Part shown: piece after piece, positions 1-7,844 of the stretch
Position numbering within the stretch: the first letter of the stretch is position 1
Layout of the letters: the number at the start of each line of letters is the position of its first letter
Assembly (NCBI GenBank): GCA_964291505.2
Contig: OZ220216.1
Span: 1,984,001 to 2,048,000, forward strand
Direction of reading: 5' to 3'
From: Kistimonas sp964291505
Lineage (GTDB): Bacteria; Pseudomonadota; Gammaproteobacteria; Pseudomonadales; Endozoicomonadaceae
Length of the DNA stretch: 64,000 nucleotides
Position numbers and translations under genes: made by a program
Notes under the pieces: model-generated
What the model was told of the DNA's origin: nothing
The model's input: the letters and a program-made list of their open reading frames with translations, nothing else
Databases searched by the model: none

Positions 1-1325
1 GGTGATACGTTGGCCTCGGCATCCAGTTCCTTGGTGGCGATACCGGCCAGGGAGTAGGACGTGCCATCCAGTGTCGTCACGGTGAACAGGATCATGGTGA
101 TCAGGTAAATCGCTGTCAGCAACATCGGGATCGGGCTCTGGCCGAAGATATCCTTCACCAGTGTCGTCGGCTGACCAGACTGAATCAGAGCAACACCATC
201 CACTACACCGGTATTGATCAGGTTCATCGAGTAAGTACCGCAAACCCCGAAGATCACCGCGCTACCCAGCGTACCACCGATGACCAGGATCAGAACCACA
301 TCACGCAGCTTCTGTCCCTGAATGATCTTGGTGATGAACACGCCCACACCCGGAGAGTAAGAGATCCAGTTCGCCAGGAAGAAGACCGTCCAATACTGTG
401 GGAACAGTGTGGTGCCATAAGGATCCGTGTTGGTGCTCATCCGCAGGTATTCAGTCAGCATGACACCGATACCATTGGTCAGATTGTTCATGATCAGAGC
501 AGACGGACCAATGATGAAGATAATGCCAACAAACGCCGCACAGATATAAATGGTGGCACTGGACAGACGCGCCATGCCCTTCTCAATACCGATGTAAGAA
601 CTCAGCGAGAAGATCACGGACAGACCCAGGATGACACCAATACCCAGCATCAGGTTATCGGGAATACCGGTGAGGCTCGCGAGATTCGACGAGATCATCG
701 GAATACCCAGGCCCAGGGTCAGCGCAGTAGCCGCGAGTGTGGTGATGATGAAGAGCAGGTCGATCAACTTCTGTGCCCATACCGGCAGACGGTCGTTAAA
801 CAGGCTGTTGATGACACCACTCAGGCTCATGCGCTGGCTCTTCTTCAGATAGAAGACCACGGCAAAAGGAATGGCGACGATCAGGTAAATGAACCAGCCA
901 GCCGCACCCCAGTGGAACATGTTGTACGCGGTGGCGTATTCCATGGCCATGTGCTTGTCAGCAATACCGAACTGCGGGTCCATGAAATAGTACACGCTCT
1001 CGATAAAGCCCCAGTACATGGTGCTGGCACCCATACCGGCGGACAGCGCCATGGCGAACAGCTGGAACTTGCTGAACTTGGGCTTGCTGTCACCCATACG
1101 GATGTTGCCGAACTTGGAAAACGCCAGATACAGCAGCGCAAAAGTGGCAAACAGCGTATACCAGAGGAAACCGGAACCAAAATTGATCACGGTGAAATCC
1201 AGCATGCTGCCCATGGTGCCTTTCACCGCTTCCGGATAAAGCACCGCCAGGATACCCAGCAGCAGCACCGCTGCGAAGCTGGTAAACGTCAGTTTAAGGT
1301 CAATGCCTGAAGTATTGAATTTCAT
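1..1325 (-). CDS. BCCT-family betaine/carnitine/choline-type transporter (3' end missing)
   Basis: Reading the minus strand from the ATG at 1325 (MKFNTSGIDLKLTF...) gives a hydrophobic protein open to the window edge, so its C-terminus lies outside. It shows BCCT hallmarks: GMGAS followed by TMYWGFIES, the SYIGIEKGMARLS helix, and the conserved tryptophan stretch FLANWISYSPGVGVFITKI before the IIQGQKLRDV loop. BCCT proteins carry substrates with a quaternary ammonium or sulfonium group, usually by sodium or proton symport or by antiport, in the inner membrane. Only 11 bases separate it from the enolase-superfamily gene, so the two are probably co-transcribed, and the carrier likely imports that pathway's substrate. 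The substrate itself cannot be read from sequence. Confidence 0.9.
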   Translation of the reverse strand, partial: MKFNTSGIDLKLTFTSFAAVLLLGILAVLYPEAVKGTMGSMLDFTVINFGSGFLWYTLFATFALLYLAFSKFGNIRMGDSKPKFSKFQLFAMALSAGMGASTMYWGFIESVYYFMDPQFGIADKHMAMEYATAYNMFHWGAAGWFIYLIVAIPFAVVFYLKKSQRMSLSGVINSLFNDRLPVWAQKLIDLLFIITTLAATALTLGLGIPMISSNLASLTGIPDNLMLGIGVILGLSVIFSLSSYIGIEKGMARLSSATIYICAAFVGIIFIIGPSALIMNNLTNGIGVMLTEYLRMSTNTDPYGTTLFPQYWTVFFLANWISYSPGVGVFITKIIQGQKLRDVVLILVIGGTLGSAVIFGVCGTYSMNLINTGVVDGVALIQSGQPTTLVKDIFGQSPIPMLLTAIYLITMILFTVTTLDGTSYSLAGIATKELDAEANVS

Positions 1326-1336
1326 CACATTGCCCC

Positions 1337-2461
1337 TTACTCGAAGGTATAAGACAGGATGGAAGCGGCCTTCACGGCATCCCAATCCATTTCAACACCC
1401 AGACCCGGCGCTTCCGGTGCGTGGACATAACCGTCACGGTCGGTACGGATCACGTTCTTCGCACCGTACTCAAAGTTTTCGTAGGGGTAGGCCTGTTCGA
1501 AGTAAGTGCTGTTGTGGTGCGCCAGCGCGACGTGCAGGTTGGCCGCCTGGGTAATGGTGTAACCCCAGCTCTGAATTTCCAGCGGCTTGCCGTGGGCTTC
1601 AGCCAGTGCAAAGCACTTGTTCAACGGAGTGATACCGCCGCAGACCGTGGCATCCTGACGAACATCGGACCACATATCGTTTGCCAATGCGTGGGCCACT
1701 TCCGGCAGAGTCAGCAGGCAGTTACCGTGGCTGGAGATCTGGACACCTGTCTCACGCACCAGACGCTGGTATGATTTATAGTCGTAATCGGATACCGGCG
1801 CTTCGTACCAGGCCCACTCATACTCTTCCAGCAGCTTGGCCATCTTCAGGGCCTGCTTCTGGTTGTAGTACATGGCGGTATCCAGCATGAACGCAATACC
1901 GGAATCCTTGTAACGTTCCTGAATGGCTTTCACCAGCTTCACGTCTTTCTCATAGACGCAGTAGCAGTGCAGCTTGATGGCTTTGAAGCCGTGCTCAATG
2001 CAGCCGTCGATGAAGGGAAAGTACTCTTCCACGGTATCGAACATCGGGGTAGAAGAATAAGACAGCATCTTGCTGCGCGCGCCGCCCAGCATCTGAAACA
2101 GGGGCATACCGGCTTTCTTGCCCTTAATATCCCATGCAGCGATATCAAACGGCGACTTGGCGACCAGACCACCCCAGCTGCAGCGATTCATCAGCCAGCT
2201 ATTGAGCTCTTCGGTCATCAGTGCATTTTTGCCAATGATACCGGGGGCAATGGTACGCATGGCTTCAACGATGCACTTATCAAAATCATTTTCGGTGTAG
2301 CTGATGGTCGCACCCACACCTTCCAGACCGTCTTCGGTCACCAGACGCACGACATTATTTGTATAAAGTAACGGCTCCTGATCATCCGCCCAGGGCAGGG
2401 TTTCAGCATTACGGTCGGCTACAGCGTACAGTTCTACGCGGCTGATTATAGATTCCAACAT
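1337..2461 (-). CDS. Mandelate racemase/muconate lactonizing enzyme-like protein (enolase superfamily), atypical active site
   Basis: A 374-residue protein with the enolase-superfamily N-cap (residues 1-120) and a modified TIM barrel. In the barrel, K163-x-H165 stands where the KxK base usually lies, D194 (LDTAM) and E220 (YEAP) fit the first two Mg ligands, and the third ligand position (about 245-247, SSHGN) lacks the usual Glu/Asp. D270 (RQDATVCGG) matches the dyad Asp, but the partner His region reads EIQSWG. The family abstracts the proton alpha to a carboxylate (racemization, epimerization, dehydration). Its place between a BCCT carrier and a flavoprotein suggests catabolism of a betaine-like acid; this is inference. 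The start at 2461 has AAAGAG upstream. Confidence 0.85.
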   Translation of the reverse strand: MLESIISRVELYAVADRNAETLPWADDQEPLLYTNNVVRLVTEDGLEGVGATISYTENDFDKCIVEAMRTIAPGIIGKNALMTEELNSWLMNRCSWGGLVAKSPFDIAAWDIKGKKAGMPLFQMLGGARSKMLSYSSTPMFDTVEEYFPFIDGCIEHGFKAIKLHCYCVYEKDVKLVKAIQERYKDSGIAFMLDTAMYYNQKQALKMAKLLEEYEWAWYEAPVSDYDYKSYQRLVRETGVQISSHGNCLLTLPEVAHALANDMWSDVRQDATVCGGITPLNKCFALAEAHGKPLEIQSWGYTITQAANLHVALAHHNSTYFEQAYPYENFEYGAKNVIRTDRDGYVHAPEAPGLGVEMDWDAVKAASILSYTFE

Positions 2462-2495
2462 GTTTCACACTCTTTAATGGTTTCAATCTCTCAAT

Positions 2496-2514
2496 GGCCG
2501 GGTGTAACCCGGCC
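2496..2514 (-). other. Intercistronic GC hairpin
   Basis: A perfect 7-bp inverted repeat, GGCCGGG/CCCGGCC with a 5-base loop, lies between the flavoprotein gene and the downstream enolase-family gene. No T-run follows on the minus strand, so an mRNA-stabilising or processing hairpin is more likely than a terminator. Confidence 0.5.
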
Positions 2515-2533
2515 TTATAAGGCGCCGGTCTTC

Positions 2534-3889
2534 TTAGAACCGACTGCCCGCTTGTGTCATGTGTTCACGAACATCTTCACCCTGGATGTCGCGGTAGCGA
2601 CGTTCTTCCCGGATAGAAAGCAGCGTTGCCTGTGCAGCTGCGTGACCGTATTCAAAGGTCTGGGCAGTCACCCGTGCGGAGGCCAGTGCTTCGTGCTCGG
2701 CGCAGAGGCAGCGACCGGCAACGATGATGTTTTCACCCAGCTTCGGTACCAAGGTGCCGTAAGGCACTTCGTACCAGTCATCCAGTAACCAGTGCAGCTT
2801 GGGTTTGGTGCCGGAGTGCAGTTCGATCGGCCATGGGGTCCGGACGATGCCATCACTGCGCTTGCGGCAACTGACCACATCTTCGTTGGTCAGCTTTTCA
2901 ATACCTTCAATCGAACGGGTTTGACGGATACCGACTTCCACCGCGGTATCCACCACGTAGCTGCTTTCACAGCCGGGGATGAATGCCTTGAGGAACTTCG
3001 CGTACTCGCGCACCTGCTTGCGGCCAAAGATCTCAGCTTCGGAGAAATCCACCGGATCAATCACGTTGAGAACACGGCCATCCTGTCCGGCAAGACGGGT
3101 GGCATTCACCATCAGCTCATTGGGGCGGGTGGTCGGGAAGATCCAGATCTTGTGTCGGGGCAGGCTGTATTCGCCGGAGGCGTTCAGCTCAAGAATCTTC
3201 TCGGTCACCTTGGTCGGACAGATGGTGTCTTCACCGTAGAAATCCAGGTAGGTGTCCATATCCACGTTACCCAGACGGAAGAACATGGTGGGATTCTGGA
3301 TGACACCGTTATCACCAAAGAAATACTCTCCGCCGGCACGGGCCACCACCGCCGCATCACCACTCGCATCAATAATGCGTTTGGCCAGAATCACCGAACG
3401 GCCAGCATTGGATTCAACGACAACACCTTTGTATGTCTCGCCATCCATAATCACACCGCTCACCGCCGTGTGATAAAAGATCTCGACGCCGGCTTCTTCG
3501 AGCAGTTCATCAGCGACTTCACGCCAGACCAGCGGATCATGCGTCACGGTGAAGGTCTTGCCGTATATCTGTGGCTCAGTCACGCCGCCACGGGCAGCCA
3601 GCCGGCTACGGAATTCTTCTGTAAAACCGAAAACGACCTGCTCCGGCGTATGGCTCTCTTTATCAGACGCCATGTACATGCCGCAAATGGTGCCAGACAA
3701 ACCGGCAACGGCGGCGCCACCACAAAAACCGTACTTTTCAATCAACGCGGTTTTCAGACCGTTACGGCCACACACTGTCGCGGCAGCAACACCGGCGGAA
3801 CCACCGCCAACCACCAGAACATCCAGCTCCCGAAGCACCGGCAAATCCGGCAAACCGTCTGTGCGGCTTTCAAGTTTCCAGTCTTTCAT
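2534..3889 (-). CDS. FAD-dependent oxidoreductase (FAD_oxidored family)
   Basis: About 451 residues. The start at 3889 is chosen because a GAGG ribosome site sits just before it and because the Rossmann strand follows closely (ELDVLVVGGGSAGVAAA, GxGxxG at about residues 20-30), then an ALIEKYGFCGG stretch; the open frame extends 30 codons further upstream without a good site. Later motifs include GDAAVVARAGGEYFFG and the C-terminal GENIIVAGRCLCAEHEA flavin-binding stretch. This matches the FAD-dependent oxidoreductases of Pfam type FAD_oxidored (PF12831). Lying upstream of the enolase-family enzyme and BCCT carrier, it probably oxidises the same substrate or an intermediate. The electron acceptor is unknown. 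Confidence 0.85.
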   Translation of the reverse strand: MKDWKLESRTDGLPDLPVLRELDVLVVGGGSAGVAAATVCGRNGLKTALIEKYGFCGGAAVAGLSGTICGMYMASDKESHTPEQVVFGFTEEFRSRLAARGGVTEPQIYGKTFTVTHDPLVWREVADELLEEAGVEIFYHTAVSGVIMDGETYKGVVVESNAGRSVILAKRIIDASGDAAVVARAGGEYFFGDNGVIQNPTMFFRLGNVDMDTYLDFYGEDTICPTKVTEKILELNASGEYSLPRHKIWIFPTTRPNELMVNATRLAGQDGRVLNVIDPVDFSEAEIFGRKQVREYAKFLKAFIPGCESSYVVDTAVEVGIRQTRSIEGIEKLTNEDVVSCRKRSDGIVRTPWPIELHSGTKPKLHWLLDDWYEVPYGTLVPKLGENIIVAGRCLCAEHEALASARVTAQTFEYGHAAAQATLLSIREERRYRDIQGEDVREHMTQAGSRF

Positions 3890-3913
3890 CACAACCTCAC
3901 AACTGCGCTCTAA

Positions 3914-3925
3914 CTGATATATCAG
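3914..3925. promoter_or_regulatory. Candidate operator for the neighbouring GntR-type regulator
   Basis: CTGATATATCAG is a perfect 12-bp palindrome 25 bases upstream of the flavoprotein start. On the minus strand a TATTAT hexamer (a possible -10) lies just upstream of it, so a repressor bound here would block transcription. Short palindromes of this kind are typical of FCD-type GntR operators; the assignment is inferred. Confidence 0.4.
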
Positions 3926-4248
3926 TGATATGCGTATAATATTCACAACGAGGATCAGATAGCTGACTTGCGTCAACAAAGCGGTCAGTGTTCAGCGTTA
4001 AATTGCGTTGCCAATACGCAGTCAACTGCGGTGACAACCGCTATAAAGGCGTGATTGCGATGGGATAACAGAAACTGGCACAACGCCGCCAGCTTCTTTA
4101 GACTCCGCAGACCCACGGCACAGGTTGATTGCAAGAGCCTGATACCTTTAATCACCGGTTTACGAAAACCCCTGGTTTCCGGATTCCATAACAGCGTTAA
4201 CCCCTGCCCCGAACAACAAGGCAGACACAATGAGAAGCACCGGCGAAT

Positions 4249-4902
4249 ATGGGCGCACTATCAATGGATAATGAGATTTCTTTAACGGACATGGCGTACG
4301 AACGCCTGGAGCGCATGATCATATTCGAGGAATTGCGCGGCGGTGCCATGTATTCTGAAAAACAACTGGCGGAAAGGCTGGATATGGGGCGAACCCCTGT
4401 CAGGGAAGCTCTGCAGAAGCTGGCCTGGGAACAGATGGTGGTGATTCACCCCCGTCGGGGCATTCAGATTCCGGAAGTGTCTGTAGAAAATCAGCTGAAG
4501 CTGCTGGAAGTTCGCCGCCCTATCGAAGCCGCCTGCGTGGAACTGGCTGCCCAGCGTGCCACTTCAGGACAGAAAAAGCGCATGCTGGCGTTGGCTGAAG
4601 GCATTCTGGTCTGTTCTGATAATAATGACGATGAAGCCTTCCTGACCTATCTGCGAGACATCCATCATCTGCTGGTCGAAGCGGCACGGAACGAATACTT
4701 TATTAAAGCCATGAGCCCGCTGCAGGGACTTTCCCGCCGCTTCTGGTTCCTCAATAAAGAGCTGGACACCGGCCACCCCGCCAACCTGCATGCGGATATC
4801 ATGCGCACCGTTGCCGCCGGTGACCGACAAAACGCCCGGGAAGCCTCTGACGCTCTCATCAGCTACCTGACCCAGCAGGCAAAAGAGAAAATCGGCATGT
4901 AA
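4249..4902 (+). CDS. GntR-family transcriptional regulator, FCD subgroup
   Basis: About 217 residues. The N-terminal winged helix (residues 10-75) carries the GntR signature: SEKQLAERLDMGRTPVREALQKL followed by the wing GIQIP. The C-terminal half is an all-helical FCD-type ligand domain (VRRPIEAACVELAA, LRDIHHLLVEAARNEYF, LHADIMRTVAAGD). FCD regulators usually repress catabolic operons and respond to a carboxylic acid effector. It is transcribed divergently from the flavoprotein/enolase/BCCT cluster, with a palindromic site between them, so it very likely controls that cluster. An alternative start at 4264 is equally possible since neither has a strong ribosome site. Confidence 0.88.
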   Translation: MGALSMDNEISLTDMAYERLERMIIFEELRGGAMYSEKQLAERLDMGRTPVREALQKLAWEQMVVIHPRRGIQIPEVSVENQLKLLEVRRPIEAACVELAAQRATSGQKKRMLALAEGILVCSDNNDDEAFLTYLRDIHHLLVEAARNEYFIKAMSPLQGLSRRFWFLNKELDTGHPANLHADIMRTVAAGDRQNAREASDALISYLTQQAKEKIGM

Positions 4903-5172
4903 GCCATCGCGCAGACGCCCGGTTACCGGACTGATGTCCTAACCGGGGATGTCCGCCCAACTATCGGCTCACTTCTTATAACGAGCTTGTCTTTAGTAGA
5001 TTCGCCCAAGTTTCCTAGACTTCCCGCCTAGTGGCTTGCCTGCAGGCCATCAACCCACAGTGGACGGTCACGATGGCATGTCACGCTTACATGTATTTCT
5101 GTTCACGCTCAGCTAATGATCTTCACGTTTCTGTACACCCCTTGTCATTCCTTCTCACTCAGGAGTGTTACC

Positions 5173-5631
5173 ATGAAGTTCTTACGCTATTGCTTAACCT
5201 GCATAACACCGCTTCTGGCACTTGCCATATCGCCAGCACAGTCAACTGAAGGCGTTTTTGAATACACACCTACCGATGAACATATCCTAGCCAGCACGAC
5301 CGAACGGGCGGATGTTTCCATCAATTTTCTTCCCGGCACCGCGTTTGTTGCCTGGATCGTTACCCGTGATGGTGAAAGCCAGAAAGTCCATGATTACGGC
5401 ACCTATGCCGTCGGCGGACACTGGCAGGTGAGTCTGCCGGTCAATTCTCGCATCAAGGTGGGCATCCAGGGGTTTGGACCCAAGCATTGCCGGTACTTTA
5501 GCGTGGTCAAACCCACCACTGGCACAATCAAGTTCTGGGGTGCATCCGATCACTCGAAATATGGGATAGAGGGTGATGCCGTTAAATTTGATACAGAAGA
5601 AAGCACATTCCAGGGCTGCTCTGATCCATAA
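5173..5631 (+). CDS. Secreted protein of unknown function
   Basis: I do not recognise a family. The ATG at 5173 is chosen over the longer open frame because AGGAG lies 8 bases upstream and a signal peptide follows at once (MKFLRYCLTCITPLLALAISPAQS). The mature part is about 127 residues, with alternating hydrophobic and polar stretches suggesting a beta-sandwich and two cysteines near the end (KHCRYF and QGCSDP) that could form a disulfide. It stands alone between the GntR gene and a convergent DMT transporter. It is likely periplasmic or extracellular. Confidence 0.65.
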   Translation: MKFLRYCLTCITPLLALAISPAQSTEGVFEYTPTDEHILASTTERADVSINFLPGTAFVAWIVTRDGESQKVHDYGTYAVGGHWQVSLPVNSRIKVGIQGFGPKHCRYFSVVKPTTGTIKFWGASDHSKYGIEGDAVKFDTEESTFQGCSDP

Positions 5632-5903
5632 GGACGGCAATAGGCACTAACAGAAAATATCAAAACAGGTAGTACTCAGGTGCTGCCTGTCACTGAGATG
5701 TACGGTAAAACATGATTGAGGTAAAACGACGAAGCGGAGGGGGAAACAAGAGAAAAGAAAGAGAGGATAAGTTGACACATCCCTGTGCCATGTTTCACTC
5801 AAAGAGAAAGGTCTTAGCCATCTGCTTTGAGTGGCGTATCGTATAAAAAACAATCGACTGGTATCAGTCGCATTTAACGCTTTGTCACTTCGGAATATCC
5901 GGA

Positions 5904-6764
5904 TCAGGCTTCCGTCATCGATCGTTGCCGCCAGATCACTGCGGCAAGAATCACACAACCACCGATCAACGTCGTTAAAACCGGAATCTCCTTCAGCCAA
6001 AATGCGGCCACCACCATTCCGTAAAGGGGCTCAAGGGCTGTAAGCAGAATCGCCATGGTGGCAGTGACGACGGCCATGCCACGAATAAACAGTGTATGGG
6101 CCACTGCGGTTGCCAGCACACCCAGTACAACTAACCAGAACAGCGTATTACCCTCAAGTGCAGGCAGGACCGGCCAGGCAACCGGCGCGAGCACCAGCGC
6201 GGCAACCGATGTCTGCCAGAAAGAAACCTGCACCGGTGAATAGCCCCGGATCAGTTTTCGATTGGCTATCTGCAATACCGCAAAGGTCAATGCGGCCAGC
6301 AGTCCCATACCAATGCCACGATATAACTGGCCATCGGCGCCCTTCAGATCTGCCACCATTGCGACGCCCGCGATCACAGCCGCTCCAGCAACCAGATCGC
6401 AACCACTGATTCGACGGCGATCCACCAGCGGTTCCAGCAAACTGGTAAAGATGGGTGCGGCCGTAAAGGTCACCAGACCAATCGCCACACTGGTCAGCAC
6501 AATGGATTGAAAAAAGGTATACCAATGCAGCGCCAGCAGAACGCCCAGACTCAACATAGCCAGTCCATCACGATAACGCCGCAGACGAAAGGATATACCA
6601 GTCACCACCATGAACAGACCCAGCGCCAGTGCGGCGAACAGTGTCCGTCCGCCGGTCGTAACCAATGCATCCAGCGCAACATACTTCCCTATGACACCTG
6701 ACAAGCCAAACAGCACAATAGAAAGGTGCAATCCTGCCAGTTCTCGGTACGACTTCAGTACCAT
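5904..6764 (-). CDS. DMT-superfamily (EamA) transporter
   Basis: A 286-residue membrane protein with two EamA repeats and about ten hydrophobic helices (for example LSIVLFGLSGVIGKYVALDAL near the start and LLTALEPLYGMVVAAFWL near the end). The second repeat carries the EPLYGMV motif common in RhaT/EamA carriers. The family exports or imports small metabolites across the inner membrane. The start at 6764 has a GGAG site about 8 bases upstream. It appears monocistronic. Substrate unknown. Confidence 0.85.
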   Translation of the reverse strand: MVLKSYRELAGLHLSIVLFGLSGVIGKYVALDALVTTGGRTLFAALALGLFMVVTGISFRLRRYRDGLAMLSLGVLLALHWYTFFQSIVLTSVAIGLVTFTAAPIFTSLLEPLVDRRRISGCDLVAGAAVIAGVAMVADLKGADGQLYRGIGMGLLAALTFAVLQIANRKLIRGYSPVQVSFWQTSVAALVLAPVAWPVLPALEGNTLFWLVVLGVLATAVAHTLFIRGMAVVTATMAILLTALEPLYGMVVAAFWLKEIPVLTTLIGGCVILAAVIWRQRSMTEA

Positions 6765-6978
6765 ACCATCACTCCGTTACCACGTTTCTGCCAGCAGGCA
6801 GCAAAAGAGCCGCATTATTACTGCACTTATACGGGAATAACAGGTTGTTTTTCACGCTGGGTTTATTGCTGACTTCAATCACTTTTTTTACTCATCAACA
6901 GAAAAATATATCCATTTACCTGTGGTGTTTTTTACCGGACAGTTACTTCGCCATCTTTAACATCCTGAGCGAATCGCC

Positions 6979-7152
6979 GTGGAAGAGATCAGCTATTTAT
7001 ACGAAGCGGACTTTGAAGAGTCCTCTCGCAAAGAAAAACAACGTCGACGTCATGCAGAGTATGAGAAAAAGCGTAAGCGTGCCGAGCTTCACCTGGAGCG
7101 CCGCCGGCTTCGCGAAATGCTGGATATGGATGACCTGGACTTTAGCTGGTAA
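6979..7152 (+). CDS. Small basic helical protein (57 aa), GTG start
   Basis: A GTG at 6979 opens a 58-codon frame; an in-frame TAA lies 18 bases upstream and no ATG is available. The product is highly charged and predicted helical (about 20 Lys/Arg, then an acidic LDMDDLDFSW tail), with a RKEKQRRRHAEYEKKRKR core and an LERRRLREML segment. The layout resembles small PA3496-type proteins of gammaproteobacteria, but I cannot confirm that. A strong hairpin 18 bases after the stop supports it being a transcribed gene. Confidence 0.55.
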   Translation: MEEISYLYEADFEESSRKEKQRRRHAEYEKKRKRAELHLERRRLREMLDMDDLDFSW

Positions 7153-7170
7153 CCCGTCTTTTACGACAAT

Positions 7171-7198
7171 AATAACCCGCTCTCTGTAGCGGGTTATT
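7171..7198. terminator. Bidirectional hairpin terminator
   Basis: A perfect 11-bp stem, AATAACCCGCT/AGCGGGTTATT with a 6-base loop, lies between the convergent small basic protein gene and the DCC-family gene. The AT-rich stem base can supply the weak U-tract in either direction. Confidence 0.7.
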
Positions 7199-7223
7199 CA
7201 TGCACGCTGAATAACCTTCCTAT

Positions 7224-7640
7224 TTACTTATCATCCATTTTACAGGCATTCCGGCCCAATAAAGGAGCTAATCGCCGCGAGATAGTATGCCGGTTTCGGG
7301 CAAACAAACGATACACCCCGTCCGCCACAATCCTCATCAGTGGCCAACGTAGTGGCGCTATCCAGATCCCTTTTCCAACCGCTTCCCAGGCCGCCAGCGT
7401 GGCATCCACACCTTTGACAATGATGCCGTCCCCTAATCGCGCATGGATGAAGCGATCAAGCTCCTCCGGATCCAACTCCGGATAACGCTGCGCAAACCCG
7501 TCACTATGAATATCCACCAACTGCAGCTGCCCTGCCTGGTTAAGCCTCGACAGATGGTTAATTTCGCGCAGACACAAAGGACAGTTGCCGTCATAAAACA
7601 GCGTCACAGGTAGCGTGATATCCGATCGTTTCAGCGCCAT
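7224..7640 (-). CDS. DCC-family thiol-disulfide oxidoreductase-like protein (DUF393)
   Basis: 138 residues. The family signature YDGNCPLC (about residues 16-23) gives the CxxC pair expected for a thioredoxin-like redox site, followed by CLREINHLSRL and DIHSDGFAQRYP. Proteins of this family carry a D-x-x-C-x-x-C motif and are thought to act as small thiol-disulfide oxidoreductases; their physiological partners are not established. The C-terminal WIAPLRWPLMRIVADGVYRLFARNRHTIS stretch is typical of the family. It is converging on the small basic gene and is probably monocistronic. Confidence 0.85.
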   Translation of the reverse strand: MALKRSDITLPVTLFYDGNCPLCLREINHLSRLNQAGQLQLVDIHSDGFAQRYPELDPEELDRFIHARLGDGIIVKGVDATLAAWEAVGKGIWIAPLRWPLMRIVADGVYRLFARNRHTISRRLAPLLGRNACKMDDK

Positions 7641-7844
7641 AAATCGTTATCCTTATATCCGTCCCTATATACCGCGAGGTATTGCCTCTCCCCCACTCTG
7701 ACGTCCCCGCCCGAAACACACAAGAAGCGACTACACTACAGCCGTTACGCAATGACCAGCATAGTCACTATTGATTGCCGTAGATAGCCGACAATATGCC
7801 TTCACACCTGCCCTGTTTTCCCGTGAGCCTCCCGGGAGGTCATC

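Noticed and set aside
2792..3913. Long plus-strand frame opposite the flavoprotein gene (373 codons)
   Set aside because: It is the antisense shadow of a well-supported FAD oxidoreductase; its translation is His-rich and without domains.
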